Both the position numbers and the translations under genes were made by a program. From the NCBI RefSeq assembly GCF_000688515.1, contig NZ_JHZK01000001.1, positions 310,001 to 374,000 on the forward strand: a DNA stretch of 64,000 nucleotides, written 5' to 3'. Every line of letters starts with the position of its first letter. Within the stretch, counting starts at the first letter, position 1. Source of the DNA: Afifella pfennigii DSM 17143 (lineage in GTDB: Bacteria; Pseudomonadota; Alphaproteobacteria; Rhizobiales; Afifellaceae). Below, one piece after another: positions 51,560-61,032 of this stretch. The notes beneath the pieces are model-generated. The model worked only from the letters and a program-made list of their open reading frames with translations, searched no databases and had not been told where the DNA came from.

Positions 51560-52819
51560 ATGGGGCAACACAAGGGCATCAACCGCCGCGGGCTATTGAC
51601 CGCCGGCCTCGCCATGGGAGGGGCGGCGCTGTCTGCGCCCGCCGCCCGGGCCGCCGGCGACCCCGCCATCTTGGAGGTGCAGGACTGGAACCGCTATCTC
51701 GGCTACGGCGTCCAGGCGCGCCCCTATGGCACGCCCTCCGAATTCGAAGCGCATGTGGTTCGCCGCGATGTGGAATGGCTGACGGCCACGACCGAGAGCT
51801 CCGTCAACTTCACCCCGCTTCACGATCTTGACGGCATCATCACGCCCAACGGCCTGTGCTTTGAGCGCCATCACGCCGGCATCGCCGAAATCGACCCGGC
51901 CCAGCACCGGCTGATGATCAACGGCCTGGTGGAAAAGCCGCTGGTCTTCACCATGGAAGATCTGATGCGCTTTCCCCGCGTCAACCGCGTCTACTTCCTG
52001 GAATGCGCGGCCAATTCCGGCATGGAATGGCGCGGCTCGCAGCTCAATGGCTGCCAGTACACGCACGGCATGGTCCATTGCGTCATGTATACGGGCGTGC
52101 CGCTGAAGACGGTGCTGGACGAGGCGGGCCTGAAGGGCACCGCCAAATGGCTGCTGCCGGAAGGCGCCGACGCGGCCGCCATGACGCGTTCCATCCCCAT
52201 CGACAAGGCGCTCGACGATTGCCTCATCGCCTTCAAGATGAACGGCGAGGCTTTGCGCCCGGAACAGGGCTATCCCTTGCGCCTCGTCGTGCCCGGCTGG
52301 GAAGGCAATATGTGGGTGAAGTGGCTGCGCCGCATCGAGGTCGGCGACGAGCCGTGGCATCAACGCGAGGAAACCTCCAAATACACCGACCTGTTGGCGA
52401 ACGGCACGGCGCGGCGCTTCACCTGGGTGATGGACGTGAAATCCGTCATCACCAGCCCCAGCCCGCAGCTTCCCGTGAAGCACGGCAAGGGCCCGCTGGT
52501 GATCTCCGGCCTCGCCTGGTCCGGCAACGGCACCGTCAAGCGGGTCGATGTCACCATCGATGGCGGGCGCAACTGGACGACGGCGCGGCTTGACGGGCCG
52601 AGCCTGCCCAAGGCCCTGCATCGCTTCTATCTCGACATCGACTGGGACGGCTCGGAACTCTTGCTGCAATCGCGGGCGATCGACGAGAACGGCGTCGTGC
52701 AGCCGACCAAGAACGAGCTTCGCAGCGCTCGCGGCGAGAACTCCATCTACCACAACAACGGCATCCAGACCTGGCATGTCAAAGCCGATGGGACGGTCGA
52801 GAATGTCGAAATCTCCTAA
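51560..52819 (+). CDS. soxC: Sulfane dehydrogenase molybdenum subunit SoxC
   Basis: A 419-residue molybdopterin protein of the sulfite oxidase family. A twin-arginine signal (GINRRGLLTAGLAMGG) precedes the Moco domain; the molybdenum-ligand Cys is in YFLECAANSGMEW near residue 153. A dimerisation domain follows (VKRVDVTIDGGRNWTTARLDG). With SoxD it oxidises the SoxY-bound sulfane sulfur, yielding six electrons per sulfur. It overlaps soxD by 17 bases. Confidence 0.95.
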   Translation: MGQHKGINRRGLLTAGLAMGGAALSAPAARAAGDPAILEVQDWNRYLGYGVQARPYGTPSEFEAHVVRRDVEWLTATTESSVNFTPLHDLDGIITPNGLCFERHHAGIAEIDPAQHRLMINGLVEKPLVFTMEDLMRFPRVNRVYFLECAANSGMEWRGSQLNGCQYTHGMVHCVMYTGVPLKTVLDEAGLKGTAKWLLPEGADAAAMTRSIPIDKALDDCLIAFKMNGEALRPEQGYPLRLVVPGWEGNMWVKWLRRIEVGDEPWHQREETSKYTDLLANGTARRFTWVMDVKSVITSPSPQLPVKHGKGPLVISGLAWSGNGTVKRVDVTIDGGRNWTTARLDGPSLPKALHRFYLDIDWDGSELLLQSRAIDENGVVQPTKNELRSARGENSIYHNNGIQTWHVKADGTVENVEIS

Positions 52820-53549
52820 GCTCATCGCCGCGGCCTTCATCGCCGCGGCATGCCTTGCCGCCGGCCTTCTCGCTGACGAGCGCACCGCCCACGCCGAGGA
52901 GGCCTCCGCCCCTGCCGAGGCGGCGCCCGAGCCGCGGGCGCGCGCTTTCGGTCTCGGCCGCGAGGCGACGCCGGAAGAGATCGCCGCCTGGGACATCGAC
53001 ATCCGCCCCGACGGGGCCGGCCTGCCGGCCGGAAGCGGCACGGTGCTCGCCGGCGACGAGCTCTTTCAGGAGCAATGCGCCGTCTGCCACGGCGTCTTCG
53101 GCGAGGGAGCGGGCCGCTATCCGGTCCTTGCCGGCGGCTTCGACACCCTCACCAAGGAGCGGCCGGAAAAGACCGTCGGCTCTTACTGGCCTTACCTGTC
53201 GACGCTCTACGATTACATCCGTCGCGCCATGCCTTTCGGCAACGCCCATTCTCTGACCGACGACCAGGTCTACGCATTGACTGCTTATCTCCTTTACCTC
53301 AACGATATCGTGACGGATGAGGATTTTGAGCTGTCGAAGGAGAACTTTGCCGAGATTACCTTGCCCAACGAGGACAACTTTGTTCCCGACGACCGCATGG
53401 AGGAGGCGCATTACCGTGATGCGGCCGAGCCTTGCATGAAGGATTGCAAGCCGGATCCGGCGAAAGTGGTGATGCGCGCACGCATTCTCGATGTGACGCC
53501 GGGAAGCATAGAAGACGATGAAGGAGCGGGCGCCGGCGCCGTCGATTGA
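52803..53549 (+). CDS. soxD: Short single-heme SoxD cytochrome c
   Basis: A 248-residue secreted cytochrome c, shorter than the roughly 380-residue diheme SoxD of Paracoccus. It has the SoxD-specific opening (REATPEEIAAWDIDIRPDG), one heme site CAVCH near residue 94, and TVGSYWPYLSTLYDYI as in SoxD. It stops after ARILDVTPG, just where the second cytochrome domain begins in the long form. The second heme domain seems to be carried by the next gene. It starts inside soxC (ATG 52803). Confidence 0.9.
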   Translation: MSKSPKLIAAAFIAAACLAAGLLADERTAHAEEASAPAEAAPEPRARAFGLGREATPEEIAAWDIDIRPDGAGLPAGSGTVLAGDELFQEQCAVCHGVFGEGAGRYPVLAGGFDTLTKERPEKTVGSYWPYLSTLYDYIRRAMPFGNAHSLTDDQVYALTAYLLYLNDIVTDEDFELSKENFAEITLPNEDNFVPDDRMEEAHYRDAAEPCMKDCKPDPAKVVMRARILDVTPGSIEDDEGAGAGAVD

Positions 53550-53589
53550 CGGCTCTGCGCTTCAAGCTTCCATTGCGGAGGAACGTCCA

Positions 53590-54375
53590 ATGCGCCAAGC
53601 AGGGCGCGCCCTGACGCTTGCAGCGGGGATCGCCGCGATGGCGCTCACCGCCGGCGCGGCTGCGGCTGCGGGCAATCTGGCTGCGCGCAATCCGGCTGCG
53701 AGCGATCTGGCCCCGAGCGATCCGATTACGAGCGATCCGGTTACGGGCGATCCGGCGGCGGGCGAGAAGGTCTTCAAGGAATGTCGCTCTTGCCATCAGG
53801 TCGGGGCTGGCGCCCGCAACGGCATCGGCCCGCATCTCGACAAGCTCTTCGGCCGCCAGGCCGGCAGCCTGGAGGGCTTCGCCTATTCCCTGTCCCTGCG
53901 CCGCAAGGGCTCGCAGGGCCTTGTCTGGAATGAAGAGACGCTCGACATCTACCTGTCGAAACCGCAGGCCTACGTGCCTGGCACGCGCATGTCCTTTCGC
54001 GGCATGCCGGACGAGCAGGCGCGGCATGACCTCATCGCCTATCTGCGAGAAGCCTCCGCCGAGGCGCCGGCCGAGGACCCGACCGCCCCTCCCTCGCCGC
54101 GCGACGAGATCGGCGCCATCGCCATGAGCATCGAGGGCGATCCGGATTTCGGCGAGTACCTGTCCAACGAGTGCGTTACCTGCCACCAGCCGTCGGGCCG
54201 CGCCGACGGCATCCCGTCCATCGTCGGCTGGCCGAAGGTCGACTTCGTGCGGGCTCTGTTTGAGTACAAGACCAATGTCCGCAGCCACGAGGTCATGCGG
54301 ATGGTCACCCGCAATCTCGGCAATGACGAGATCGCGGCGCTGGCGGCCTATTTCGGCTCGCTGTCGCCGCAATAA
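53590..54375 (+). CDS. soxE: Diheme cytochrome c SoxE with SoxD-like N-terminal domain
   Basis: A 261-residue secreted protein with two cytochrome domains. After a signal peptide and a six-unit pentapeptide linker, domain one (about residues 56-155) has CRSCHQVG and reads like a class I cytochrome c and the second domain of long SoxD, with KLFGRQAGSLEGFAYS and PGTRMSFRGMPD. Domain two (about 180-261) has CVTCHQPSGRADGIP and KTNVRSHEVMRMVTRNL, typical of flavocytochrome c sulfide dehydrogenase cytochromes. GGAGG precedes ATG 53590. It is the likely electron acceptor for SoxF, and perhaps for SoxCD. Confidence 0.85.
   Translation: MRQAGRALTLAAGIAAMALTAGAAAAAGNLAARNPAASDLAPSDPITSDPVTGDPAAGEKVFKECRSCHQVGAGARNGIGPHLDKLFGRQAGSLEGFAYSLSLRRKGSQGLVWNEETLDIYLSKPQAYVPGTRMSFRGMPDEQARHDLIAYLREASAEAPAEDPTAPPSPRDEIGAIAMSIEGDPDFGEYLSNECVTCHQPSGRADGIPSIVGWPKVDFVRALFEYKTNVRSHEVMRMVTRNLGNDEIAALAAYFGSLSPQ
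53671..53760 (+). repeat. Six-unit 15-base tandem repeat in the soxE linker
   Basis: Six 15-base units run from 53671 to 53760 and encode GNLAA, RNPAA, SDLAP, SDPIT, SDPVT and GDPAA. The later units share the AGCGATCCG start. They form a flexible Asp/Pro/Ala linker between the signal peptide and the first heme domain, likely grown by slippage. Confidence 0.8.
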
Positions 54376-54392
54376 CCTAAGGGGAGCACATC

Positions 54393-55676
54393 ATGACAAA
54401 GATGACACGTCGGACGTTCGGGCTGCTTTCGGGAGCGGCGACTTTCAGCCTCGCCCTGCCCACCTATCTGCGGGCCCAGGACCGTCCGAAGGTTGTGGTC
54501 ATCGGCGGCGGCGCCGGCGGGGCGACGGCGGCGCGCTACATCGCCAAGGATTCGGAAGGCGCCGTCGATGTGACGCTGATCGAGGCGAACCCGCAATACA
54601 CCACCTGCTTCTTCTCCAACCTCTATCTCGGCGGCTTCCGCAGCTTCCAATCCATCACCCACAGCTATGACGTCCTGGCTTCCAATTTCGGCATTTCCGT
54701 CGTCACCGGCATGGCCGATGCCATCGATCGCGAGGCCAGGGAAGTGGTCATGGCCGATGGCAGCCGTGTCCCCTATGACAGGCTCGTCGTCTCGCCGGGC
54801 ATCGATCTCATCTGGGATTCCGTTCCCGGCTATTCAGAGGAGGCGGCCGAGATCATGCCGCATTCCTGGAAGGCCGGTCCGCAGACCAGGCTTCTGAAGG
54901 AGAAGCTGGACGCGATCGAGAACGGCCAGCAGATCGTCATGGTGGCGCCGCCGAACCCCTATCGCTGCCCGCCGGGCCCCTACGAGCGCGTCTCCATGTT
55001 CGCGCATATCCTGAGCTCCAAGGGCTACACCGACGCCAAGATCGTCGTCCTCGATCCGAAGTCGAAATTCTCCAAGCAGGCGCTCTTCCAGGAGGGCTGG
55101 GAGAAGCATTATCCCGGCATGGTCGAATGGTACGGCCCCGACGTGCATGGCGGCATCAAGGGCGTCGATCCCTCCACCGGCTCGGTGGAGACCGATTTCG
55201 ACACTTTCAAGGGCGATCTCGTCAACGTCATCCCCGCCCAGAAGGCGGGCGAGATCGCCCAGAAAGCCGGTCTTGCCAACGACACCGGCTTCTGTCCCAT
55301 CGACCCGGAATCCATGCGCTCCACCATGGACGAGAACATCTTCGTCCTCGGCGATGCCTGCATCGCCGGCGACATGCCGAAATCGGCCTTCTCGGCCAAC
55401 AGCCAGGCCAAGGTGGCGGCAATGAATGTGCGCGGCGACCTCACCGAATCCAAGGTTTTCCCCGCCCGCTACGCCAATACCTGTTGGAGCCTCATTGCCA
55501 CCGACGACGGGGTGAAGGTGGGCGCACAATACGCGCCGACGGAGGAGAAGATCGCCTCCACCACCTCCTTCATCAGCCAGACCGGCGAGGATTCGGCCCT
55601 GCGCAAGGCGACCTACGAGGAATCGCTCGGCTGGTATGCCGGCATCACCTCCGACATTTTCGGCCGCCAGGGCTGA
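54393..55676 (+). CDS. soxF: Flavoprotein SoxF (flavocytochrome c sulfide dehydrogenase type)
   Basis: A 427-residue FAD protein with a twin-arginine signal (MTRRTFGLLSGAATFSLAL). The dinucleotide-binding motif is VVIGGGAGGATAARYI near residue 34. Redox-active cysteines are probably in QYTTCFFSNLYLGG and NTGFCPI-like DTGFCPIDPES. The C-terminal FCSD domain (NTCWSLIATDDGVKVGAQYAP) is present. With SoxE it should oxidise sulfide in the periplasm. It is the last gene of the sox operon. Confidence 0.93.
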   Translation: MTKMTRRTFGLLSGAATFSLALPTYLRAQDRPKVVVIGGGAGGATAARYIAKDSEGAVDVTLIEANPQYTTCFFSNLYLGGFRSFQSITHSYDVLASNFGISVVTGMADAIDREAREVVMADGSRVPYDRLVVSPGIDLIWDSVPGYSEEAAEIMPHSWKAGPQTRLLKEKLDAIENGQQIVMVAPPNPYRCPPGPYERVSMFAHILSSKGYTDAKIVVLDPKSKFSKQALFQEGWEKHYPGMVEWYGPDVHGGIKGVDPSTGSVETDFDTFKGDLVNVIPAQKAGEIAQKAGLANDTGFCPIDPESMRSTMDENIFVLGDACIAGDMPKSAFSANSQAKVAAMNVRGDLTESKVFPARYANTCWSLIATDDGVKVGAQYAPTEEKIASTTSFISQTGEDSALRKATYEESLGWYAGITSDIFGRQG

Positions 55677-55681
55677 GCGGG

Positions 55682-55744
55682 GCCGCCGCTGAGGCGGCTT
55701 TGCGGCTCACGATCGGGCCGGCTCGTCCGCGGGCGGGCCGGCCC
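55682..55744 (+). terminator. Tandem hairpins ending the sox operon
   Basis: GCCGCC (55682-55687) and GGCGGC (55693-55698) form a stem with a GCTGA loop followed by TTT, six bases after the soxF stop. A second stem, GGGCCGGC (55715-55722) with GCCGGCCC (55737-55744), follows and is succeeded by a CTTTT run. Together they are a plausible transcription terminator in the 218-base gap before rmlA. Nothing else is evident in that gap. Confidence 0.5.
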
Positions 55745-55894
55745 GGCGCTTTTCGCCCCCACCCGCCGCCGGCGCGCGGCCGCCGCGCCTATCGACCCGC
55801 GGGCCGCTTTCCACTATGCCGCTCGCCAGGCCGCGCCCTCGCAAGCTGAGGGCACCGGGCGGCGCGATAACGGGACCTTGGCACGGACCATGCG

Positions 55895-56776
55895 ATGAAG
55901 GGCATCATCCTCGCCGGCGGCAACGGCACCCGGCTCTATCCATTGACGATTTCGGCCTCCAAGCAGCTCCTGCCCATCTACGACAAGCCGATGGTCTTCT
56001 ATCCGCTGGCGACGCTGATGCTCGCCGGCATCCGCGACATCCTCATCATCACCACGCCGCGCGACATGGCGAGCTTTGAGGCGCTGCTCGGCGACGGCTC
56101 CGCCTTCGGCGTCGATATCTCCTACGCCGCCCAGCCCGAGCCCAGAGGCCTTGCGGAAGCCTTCGTCATCGGCCGCGATTTCGTCGGCGGCGACGCGGCC
56201 GCGCTCATCCTCGGCGACAACATCTTCTATGGCGCCGGCCTGTCCGGGCTGATGCGCGAGGCCGCCTCACGCCAGTCTGGCGCAACCGTCTTCGCCTATC
56301 ACGTGGAGGATCCGCAGCGTTACGGCGTCGTCTCCTTCGACAAGAAGAGCGGGCGCGCCCTCACCATCGAGGAAAAGCCGGTCGAGCCGAAATCGTTCTG
56401 GGCCGTGACGGGGCTTTATTTCTATGACAACGACGTTCTCGACATCGCCGCCGCAATCCGCCCCTCACAGCGCGGCGAATTGGAGATCACCGATGTCAAC
56501 CGCGCCTATCTTGAGCGTGGCGACCTCAATGTGTGCCGTCTCGGCCGGGGCTTCGCCTGGCTCGATACCGGCACCTGTGACAGCCTGCACGAGGCTGCCG
56601 CTTTCGTGCGCACCATCGTCCACCGCCAGGGAATCCAAGTGATGTGCCCGGAAGAGATCGCCTTCGAGCTCGGCTATCTGACGGCCGAGGACGTCTTGGC
56701 GCGCGCCGACACGCTCGGCCGCACCGCCTATGCCGATTATCTGCGCCGCCGCATCGGGGAGCTTTCCGGTGATTGA
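55895..56776 (+). CDS. rmlA: Glucose-1-phosphate thymidylyltransferase
   Basis: A 293-residue nucleotidyltransferase. It has [20 protein letters not shown] near the start, [30 protein letters not shown] around residue 107 and the C-terminal [16 protein letters not shown] with FAWLDTGT. It makes dTDP-glucose, the first step to dTDP-L-rhamnose. It overlaps rmlC by 8 bases and opens a four-gene operon for a cell-surface sugar. Confidence 0.96.
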   Translation: MKGIILAGGNGTRLYPLTISASKQLLPIYDKPMVFYPLATLMLAGIRDILIITTPRDMASFEALLGDGSAFGVDISYAAQPEPRGLAEAFVIGRDFVGGDAAALILGDNIFYGAGLSGLMREAASRQSGATVFAYHVEDPQRYGVVSFDKKSGRALTIEEKPVEPKSFWAVTGLYFYDNDVLDIAAAIRPSQRGELEITDVNRAYLERGDLNVCRLGRGFAWLDTGTCDSLHEAAAFVRTIVHRQGIQVMCPEEIAFELGYLTAEDVLARADTLGRTAYADYLRRRIGELSGD

Positions 56777-57329
56777 AGCCTACCCGCTCGCCCTTGACGG
56801 GCTTTTTGAGATCCGCCCGCGTCGCTTCGACGACCGGCGCGGCTTCTTTTCGGAGACCTACAACGCCAGGGGCCTTGCCGAGCACGGCATCGAGCTCGCC
56901 TTCGTGCAGGACAACCATTCCCTGTCGCACCAGGCGGGGGTCCTGCGCGGCCTGCACTACCAGCTGCCGCCGCACGCCCAGGCCAAGCTGGTGCGCGTGC
57001 CGCGCGGGCGCATCTTCGATGTCGCGGTCGATATCCGCCAGGGCTCGCCGACCTTCGCCAGATGGGTGGGCATTGAGCTTTCGGCCGAGAAGTGGAACCA
57101 GCTTCTCGTTCCCGTCGGCTTCGCCCACGGCTTTCTGACGCTGGAGCCGGAGACGGAGGTGATCTACAAGGTGAGCGACTATTACGCGCCGGAGCACGAT
57201 CGCACGCTGCGCTTCGACGATCCTGAGATCGGCATCGACTGGCCGCTCGGCACGGCCCAGCCGATCCTTTCCGATCGCGACCGCAACGCGCCGCTGCTGC
57301 GCGAGGCCGAGATATTCCTCTATTCGTGA
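56769..57329 (+). CDS. rmlC: dTDP-4-dehydrorhamnose 3,5-epimerase
   Basis: A 186-residue cupin epimerase. Family motifs are [31 protein letters not shown], with the catalytic His in the H-Y region near residue 61, and [22 protein letters not shown] with the catalytic Tyr. It starts at GTG 56769 inside the end of rmlA, which gives the standard length. It converts the 4-keto intermediate made by RmlB into the L-lyxo form. Confidence 0.94.
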   Translation: MIEAYPLALDGLFEIRPRRFDDRRGFFSETYNARGLAEHGIELAFVQDNHSLSHQAGVLRGLHYQLPPHAQAKLVRVPRGRIFDVAVDIRQGSPTFARWVGIELSAEKWNQLLVPVGFAHGFLTLEPETEVIYKVSDYYAPEHDRTLRFDDPEIGIDWPLGTAQPILSDRDRNAPLLREAEIFLYS

Positions 57330-57345
57330 CAGCGAGATCGCGGCC

Positions 57346-58416
57346 ATGAGGGTCCTTGTCACCGGCGGCGCAGGCTTCATCGGCTCCGCCTTCTGCCGCC
57401 ACCTCGTCGCGGTCGGCGCCGAACGCGTCGTCAATGTCGACAAGCTCACCTATGCCGGTAACCTCGCTTCGCTCCGCGCTCTCGCCGATGCGCCGAATTA
57501 CGTCTTCCACCGTCTCGACATCGCCGACGCGCCCGCGCTTCTTCAGCTGATGCGCGCAGAGCGCGTCGACAAGGTCGTGCATCTGGCCGCCGAGAGCCAT
57601 GTCGACCGCTCCATCGACGGGCCGGCGGCCTTCGTAGAGACCAACGTCGTCGGCACCTTCCGACTTCTGTCCGCCGCGCTCGATTACTGGCGCGGCCTTG
57701 CCGGCGCGGCGGCGGAGGATTTCCGCTTCCACCATGTCTCCACCGACGAGGTGTTCGGCGACCTCGCCGCCGACGATGCCCCCTTCACCGAGGCGACGCC
57801 TTACGCGCCGCGCTCGCCCTATTCGGCCTCCAAGGCGGCCTCCGACCATTTCGTGCGCGCCTGGCACGCCACCTACGGCCTGCCGGTCGTTCTGACCAAC
57901 TGCTCCAACAATTACGGCCCCTTCCACTTCCCGGAAAAGCTCATCCCGCTCGTCATCCTGAGCGCGCTGCACGAAGAGCCCCTGCCCGTCTACGGCGACG
58001 GCGCCAATGTGCGCGACTGGCTCTTCGTGGAGGATCATGCCCGCGCCCTGGAGCTGGTCATGACGCGCGGCGACACCGGCGAGACCTACGCCGTCGGCGC
58101 CAGGGCCGAGCGCTCCAACCTTCAAGTCGTGCACGCCATCTGCGACCTTCTCGACGCAAGGCGCCCGCTCCCCGGCGGCCAGAGCCACCGCGAGCTGATT
58201 GTCTTCGTGGAGGACCGGCCGGGTCACGACCGCCGCTACGCCATCGACCCTTCGCGCCTGGAACGCGAGCTCGGCTGGCGGCCCGAGGAAAGCTTTGAGA
58301 GCGGCCTGGCGCGGACCGTCGACTGGTATCTTCAGAACGCATGGTGGTGGCGTCCCCTGCGCGAAAGCCGCTACAAGGGCGAGCGGCTTGGAAAGCTGGA
58401 GGTGCAGCGACGATGA
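57346..58416 (+). CDS. rmlB: dTDP-glucose 4,6-dehydratase
   Basis: A 356-residue short-chain dehydrogenase-type dehydratase. It has the NAD site [15 protein letters not shown] at the N-terminus, [15 protein letters not shown] near residue 83, STDEVFGDL with the catalytic Asp-Glu near residue 131, and [10 protein letters not shown] with the Tyr/Lys pair near residue 160. It removes water from dTDP-glucose. Its stop overlaps the rmlD ATG (ATGA). Confidence 0.96.
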   Translation: MRVLVTGGAGFIGSAFCRHLVAVGAERVVNVDKLTYAGNLASLRALADAPNYVFHRLDIADAPALLQLMRAERVDKVVHLAAESHVDRSIDGPAAFVETNVVGTFRLLSAALDYWRGLAGAAAEDFRFHHVSTDEVFGDLAADDAPFTEATPYAPRSPYSASKAASDHFVRAWHATYGLPVVLTNCSNNYGPFHFPEKLIPLVILSALHEEPLPVYGDGANVRDWLFVEDHARALELVMTRGDTGETYAVGARAERSNLQVVHAICDLLDARRPLPGGQSHRELIVFVEDRPGHDRRYAIDPSRLERELGWRPEESFESGLARTVDWYLQNAWWWRPLRESRYKGERLGKLEVQRR

Positions 58417-59309
58417 GGCTGGTCGTCACCGGCCGCCAGGGGCAGCTCGCCCGCGCGCTCCTGGAGCGCGGCGAGGCGGCGGGTGTTGAAATCCTCGCCC
58501 TCGGCCGGCCCGAGCTCAATCTCGCCGTGCCGGCGAGCATCGCCTCGGCCCTTGCCGCCGCCCGGCCCGATATCGTCGTCTCCGCCGCCGCCTATACCGC
58601 CGTCGACGCCGCCGAGGACGAGCCGGACCTTGCCTTTCTCGTCAACGAGCGCGGCGCCGGCGAGGTCGCCGCGGCCGCGGCGAGCCTTGGCGTGCCGGTC
58701 GTCCACCTTTCCACCGATTACGTCTTCGCCGGCGCGGGCGACGCGCCGCACGCCGAGAGCGCGCCGACGGCTCCGGCAAGCATCTACGGCGCCAGCAAGC
58801 TCGCCGGCGAGGCGGCGGTGCGCGCCGCCAATCCGCGCCATGTGATCCTTAGAACCGCCTGGGTCTACAGCCCGTTCTCGCGCAATTTCGTGCGCACCAT
58901 GCTGCGTCTTGCCGAAAACGGCGAGGAAATCGCCGTCATCGACGATCAATGGGGCAATCCGACCTCCGCTTTCGATCTCGCCGACGCCGTCCTGGCGGTC
59001 GCCGCGCGCTGGCGGACCGCGCCGGAGAGCTTTGCCGCCGGCACCTATCATCTCGCCGGCGCCGGCGAGGCGAGCTGGTGCGAGCTTGCCCGCGAAATCT
59101 TCGCCCTCAGCGCAAAGGCCGGCGGCCCGGCCGCCGCCGTGCGCGCCATCGCCGGCGCCGAATATCCTCAAAAAGCGGCCCGCCCGAAAAATTCCCGGCT
59201 CGATTGCCGCCTCTTCGCAAAGACGTTTGGCTATGCCGCCCCGCCCTGGCGGGAAAGCTTGCGGAAGGTCGTGGAGCGCCTTGTCGCCGAAACCGGCGAG
59301 CGCGTTTAG
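58413..59309 (+). CDS. rmlD: dTDP-4-dehydrorhamnose reductase
   Basis: A 298-residue reductase with an N-terminal NAD(P) motif ([13 protein letters not shown]), [16 protein letters not shown] near residue 60, [10 protein letters not shown] near residue 98 and the catalytic YGASKLAGE near residue 129. It produces dTDP-L-rhamnose. It ends overlapping the convergent phnN gene by 4 bases. No glycosyltransferase follows in this window. Confidence 0.94.
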   Translation: MRLVVTGRQGQLARALLERGEAAGVEILALGRPELNLAVPASIASALAAARPDIVVSAAAYTAVDAAEDEPDLAFLVNERGAGEVAAAAASLGVPVVHLSTDYVFAGAGDAPHAESAPTAPASIYGASKLAGEAAVRAANPRHVILRTAWVYSPFSRNFVRTMLRLAENGEEIAVIDDQWGNPTSAFDLADAVLAVAARWRTAPESFAAGTYHLAGAGEASWCELAREIFALSAKAGGPAAAVRAIAGAEYPQKAARPKNSRLDCRLFAKTFGYAAPPWRESLRKVVERLVAETGERV

Positions 59310-59881
59310 GACGGCGCTTCGGCCGCTCCGACGCAGCCCTTGAGAAGGGCGAGAAAATCCTCGCCCGCCACCGCAAGCGGCCCGGAATTGTCGAGGCGCA
59401 CGACATCCGACCCGCTCGGCAGGCCGATTTCGGCCCGGTCGAGCCGGCGCGCGATATCCGCCTCGCTTTCCCGGCCGCGGCCGCGCAGCCGCTCCGCCAG
59501 CACCTCGCGCCGCGCCGTCACCACCACGACGCGAAGCGGAAGGAAACGCTGGCGCGCCTCCGCCACCGCCAGGCGCGAGGCGTTGACGACGACGCTGCGG
59601 CCGGCGGCGAGATCGGCCGCGATGCTGGCGGGAACGCCGTAGCTGAGCCCGTGCGCCCGCCAATGGAGGGCGAAACCGCCGGTCTCCGCCCTTTCGCGGA
59701 AAAGCTCCTCGGTGAGCGTGGCATGGTCCTCAAAGGCGCCCTCCGCGCGGGTGATCGTCCGCCGGGCGAAGACGATGCGCGCCTCGTCGGCGAGCGCCTT
59801 GCGGCCGTACTCGATGAGGGAATCCTTGCCGGCGCCGCTCGGCCCGACGACGAGGATAAGGGTGCCGCGCCTCGCTTCCAT
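59306..59881 (-). CDS. phnN: Ribose 1,5-bisphosphate phosphokinase PhnN
   Basis: A 191-residue guanylate-kinase-like P-loop enzyme. It has a Walker A motif in LVVGPSGAGKDSLIEYGR and RRTITR near residue 40, followed by the PhnN-type TGGFALHWRAHGLSYGVP. It converts ribose 1,5-bisphosphate to PRPP, recycling the ribose scaffold of phosphonate degradation. It lies 11 bases after phnM, is the last gene of the minus-strand phn unit, and converges on rmlD. Confidence 0.93.
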   Translation of the reverse strand: MEARRGTLILVVGPSGAGKDSLIEYGRKALADEARIVFARRTITRAEGAFEDHATLTEELFRERAETGGFALHWRAHGLSYGVPASIAADLAAGRSVVVNASRLAVAEARQRFLPLRVVVVTARREVLAERLRGRGRESEADIARRLDRAEIGLPSGSDVVRLDNSGPLAVAGEDFLALLKGCVGAAEAPS

Positions 59882-59892
59882 CTTCGCCTGCC

Positions 59893-61032
59893 TCAGGCGA
59901 CGCGCCGCGCCTGCCGCCAGACGGAGCGCACCACCGGCACGCCCTCGTCGAGGCGCACCTGTACGAGGTCGGCCCGGCGCCCCGGCTCCAGGGCGCCGCG
60001 ATCGGTGAGGCCGACGGCATCTGCCGGCTTCGTCGTCACCATGGCGACGGCCGCCGGCAGGCCCATGCCATGCGGCGCCTCGGCCAGGACGAAGGTCGCC
60101 TGAAGAAGGCTGAAGGGTACGTAATCGGAGGAGAGCACGTCGAGCACGCCCGCTTGCGCCAGCTCCGCCGCCGCCACGTTGCCCGAATGCGAGCCGCCGC
60201 GCACCACGTTGGGCGCGCCCATCAGGACATGCATGCCGGCCTGATGCGAGGCGCGAGCGGCCGCCATCGTGGTCGGGAACTCGGCCAGATGCACGCCCTG
60301 CTCCACCGCCTCGGCGACATGTTCCTCCGTCGCGTCGTCATGGCTGGCGAGCACGATGCCGCGCGCCCGGCAGGCTTCCGACAGCGCCTTGCGGTGGCCC
60401 GGCGCCCAGCGTCCCGCCTCCGCCACGCGCCGTTCCACGAAGGCGTTGAACTCGGCGTCCGGCATACCGGTCTTGCCCTGGTAGTAGAGGCGGTAGGCGT
60501 CGAAGCTGGTGAACTGGCGCTGGCCCGGCGTGTGGTCCATCAGCGAGACGAGGCGCAGGCGGCTGTCGTCGTCGAAGAGCGAAAAGCCCTCCATCACGTC
60601 GGAGGCGGAGACCTCGCAGCGCAAATGGATGAAATGCTCCGCCCGCAGCCGATCGCGCGCCTGGCATTCCTCGATGGCGTCGGCCAGGGCGCGCGTCTCG
60701 CTGGCATCGACGCGCATATCCTCGTCGGCGCCCACGCGCAGCGCGTCGAGCACCGTGGTGATGCCGGAGGCGGCGATCTGCCCGTCATGCGCCTGTACGG
60801 CGACGGGCGGGTTCCAGCGCACGCCCGGACGCGGCGCGTAATGGCTCTCAAGATGGTCGGTATGCAGCTCCACCAGGCCCGGCAGGAGATAATCGCCCTC
60901 AAGGTCGATGCCGACGCGGCCTGTGCCCGGCTCGCCGATTTCGGCGATCTGGCCGTCGCGCACCAGGAGATCGCCGTGATGCACCTCCTCGGCCAGAACC
61001 ATTCTTGCGTTGCGATAGACGATCTCGTTCAT
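59893..61032 (-). CDS. phnM: Phosphonate triphosphate hydrolase PhnM
   Basis: A 379-residue amidohydrolase-superfamily enzyme. Its metal motif is LVELHTDHLESHYAPRPG near residue 53. HFIHLRCEVS lies near the middle, LASHDDATEEHV further on, and SSDYVPFSLLQ near the C-terminus. PhnM removes pyrophosphate from alkylphosphonate ribose triphosphate in the C-P lyase route. It is coupled by ATGA to the DUF1045 gene and precedes phnN. The C-P lyase core genes phnGHIJKL are not in the window. Confidence 0.94.
   Translation of the reverse strand: MNEIVYRNARMVLAEEVHHGDLLVRDGQIAEIGEPGTGRVGIDLEGDYLLPGLVELHTDHLESHYAPRPGVRWNPPVAVQAHDGQIAASGITTVLDALRVGADEDMRVDASETRALADAIEECQARDRLRAEHFIHLRCEVSASDVMEGFSLFDDDSRLRLVSLMDHTPGQRQFTSFDAYRLYYQGKTGMPDAEFNAFVERRVAEAGRWAPGHRKALSEACRARGIVLASHDDATEEHVAEAVEQGVHLAEFPTTMAAARASHQAGMHVLMGAPNVVRGGSHSGNVAAAELAQAGVLDVLSSDYVPFSLLQATFVLAEAPHGMGLPAAVAMVTTKPADAVGLTDRGALEPGRRADLVQVRLDEGVPVVRSVWRQARRVA

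Noticed and set aside
53549-53590. Possible frameshift joining soxD and the next cytochrome gene
   Set aside because: The second gene has its own GGAGG and signal peptide, so these are two separate proteins, not a broken diheme SoxD.
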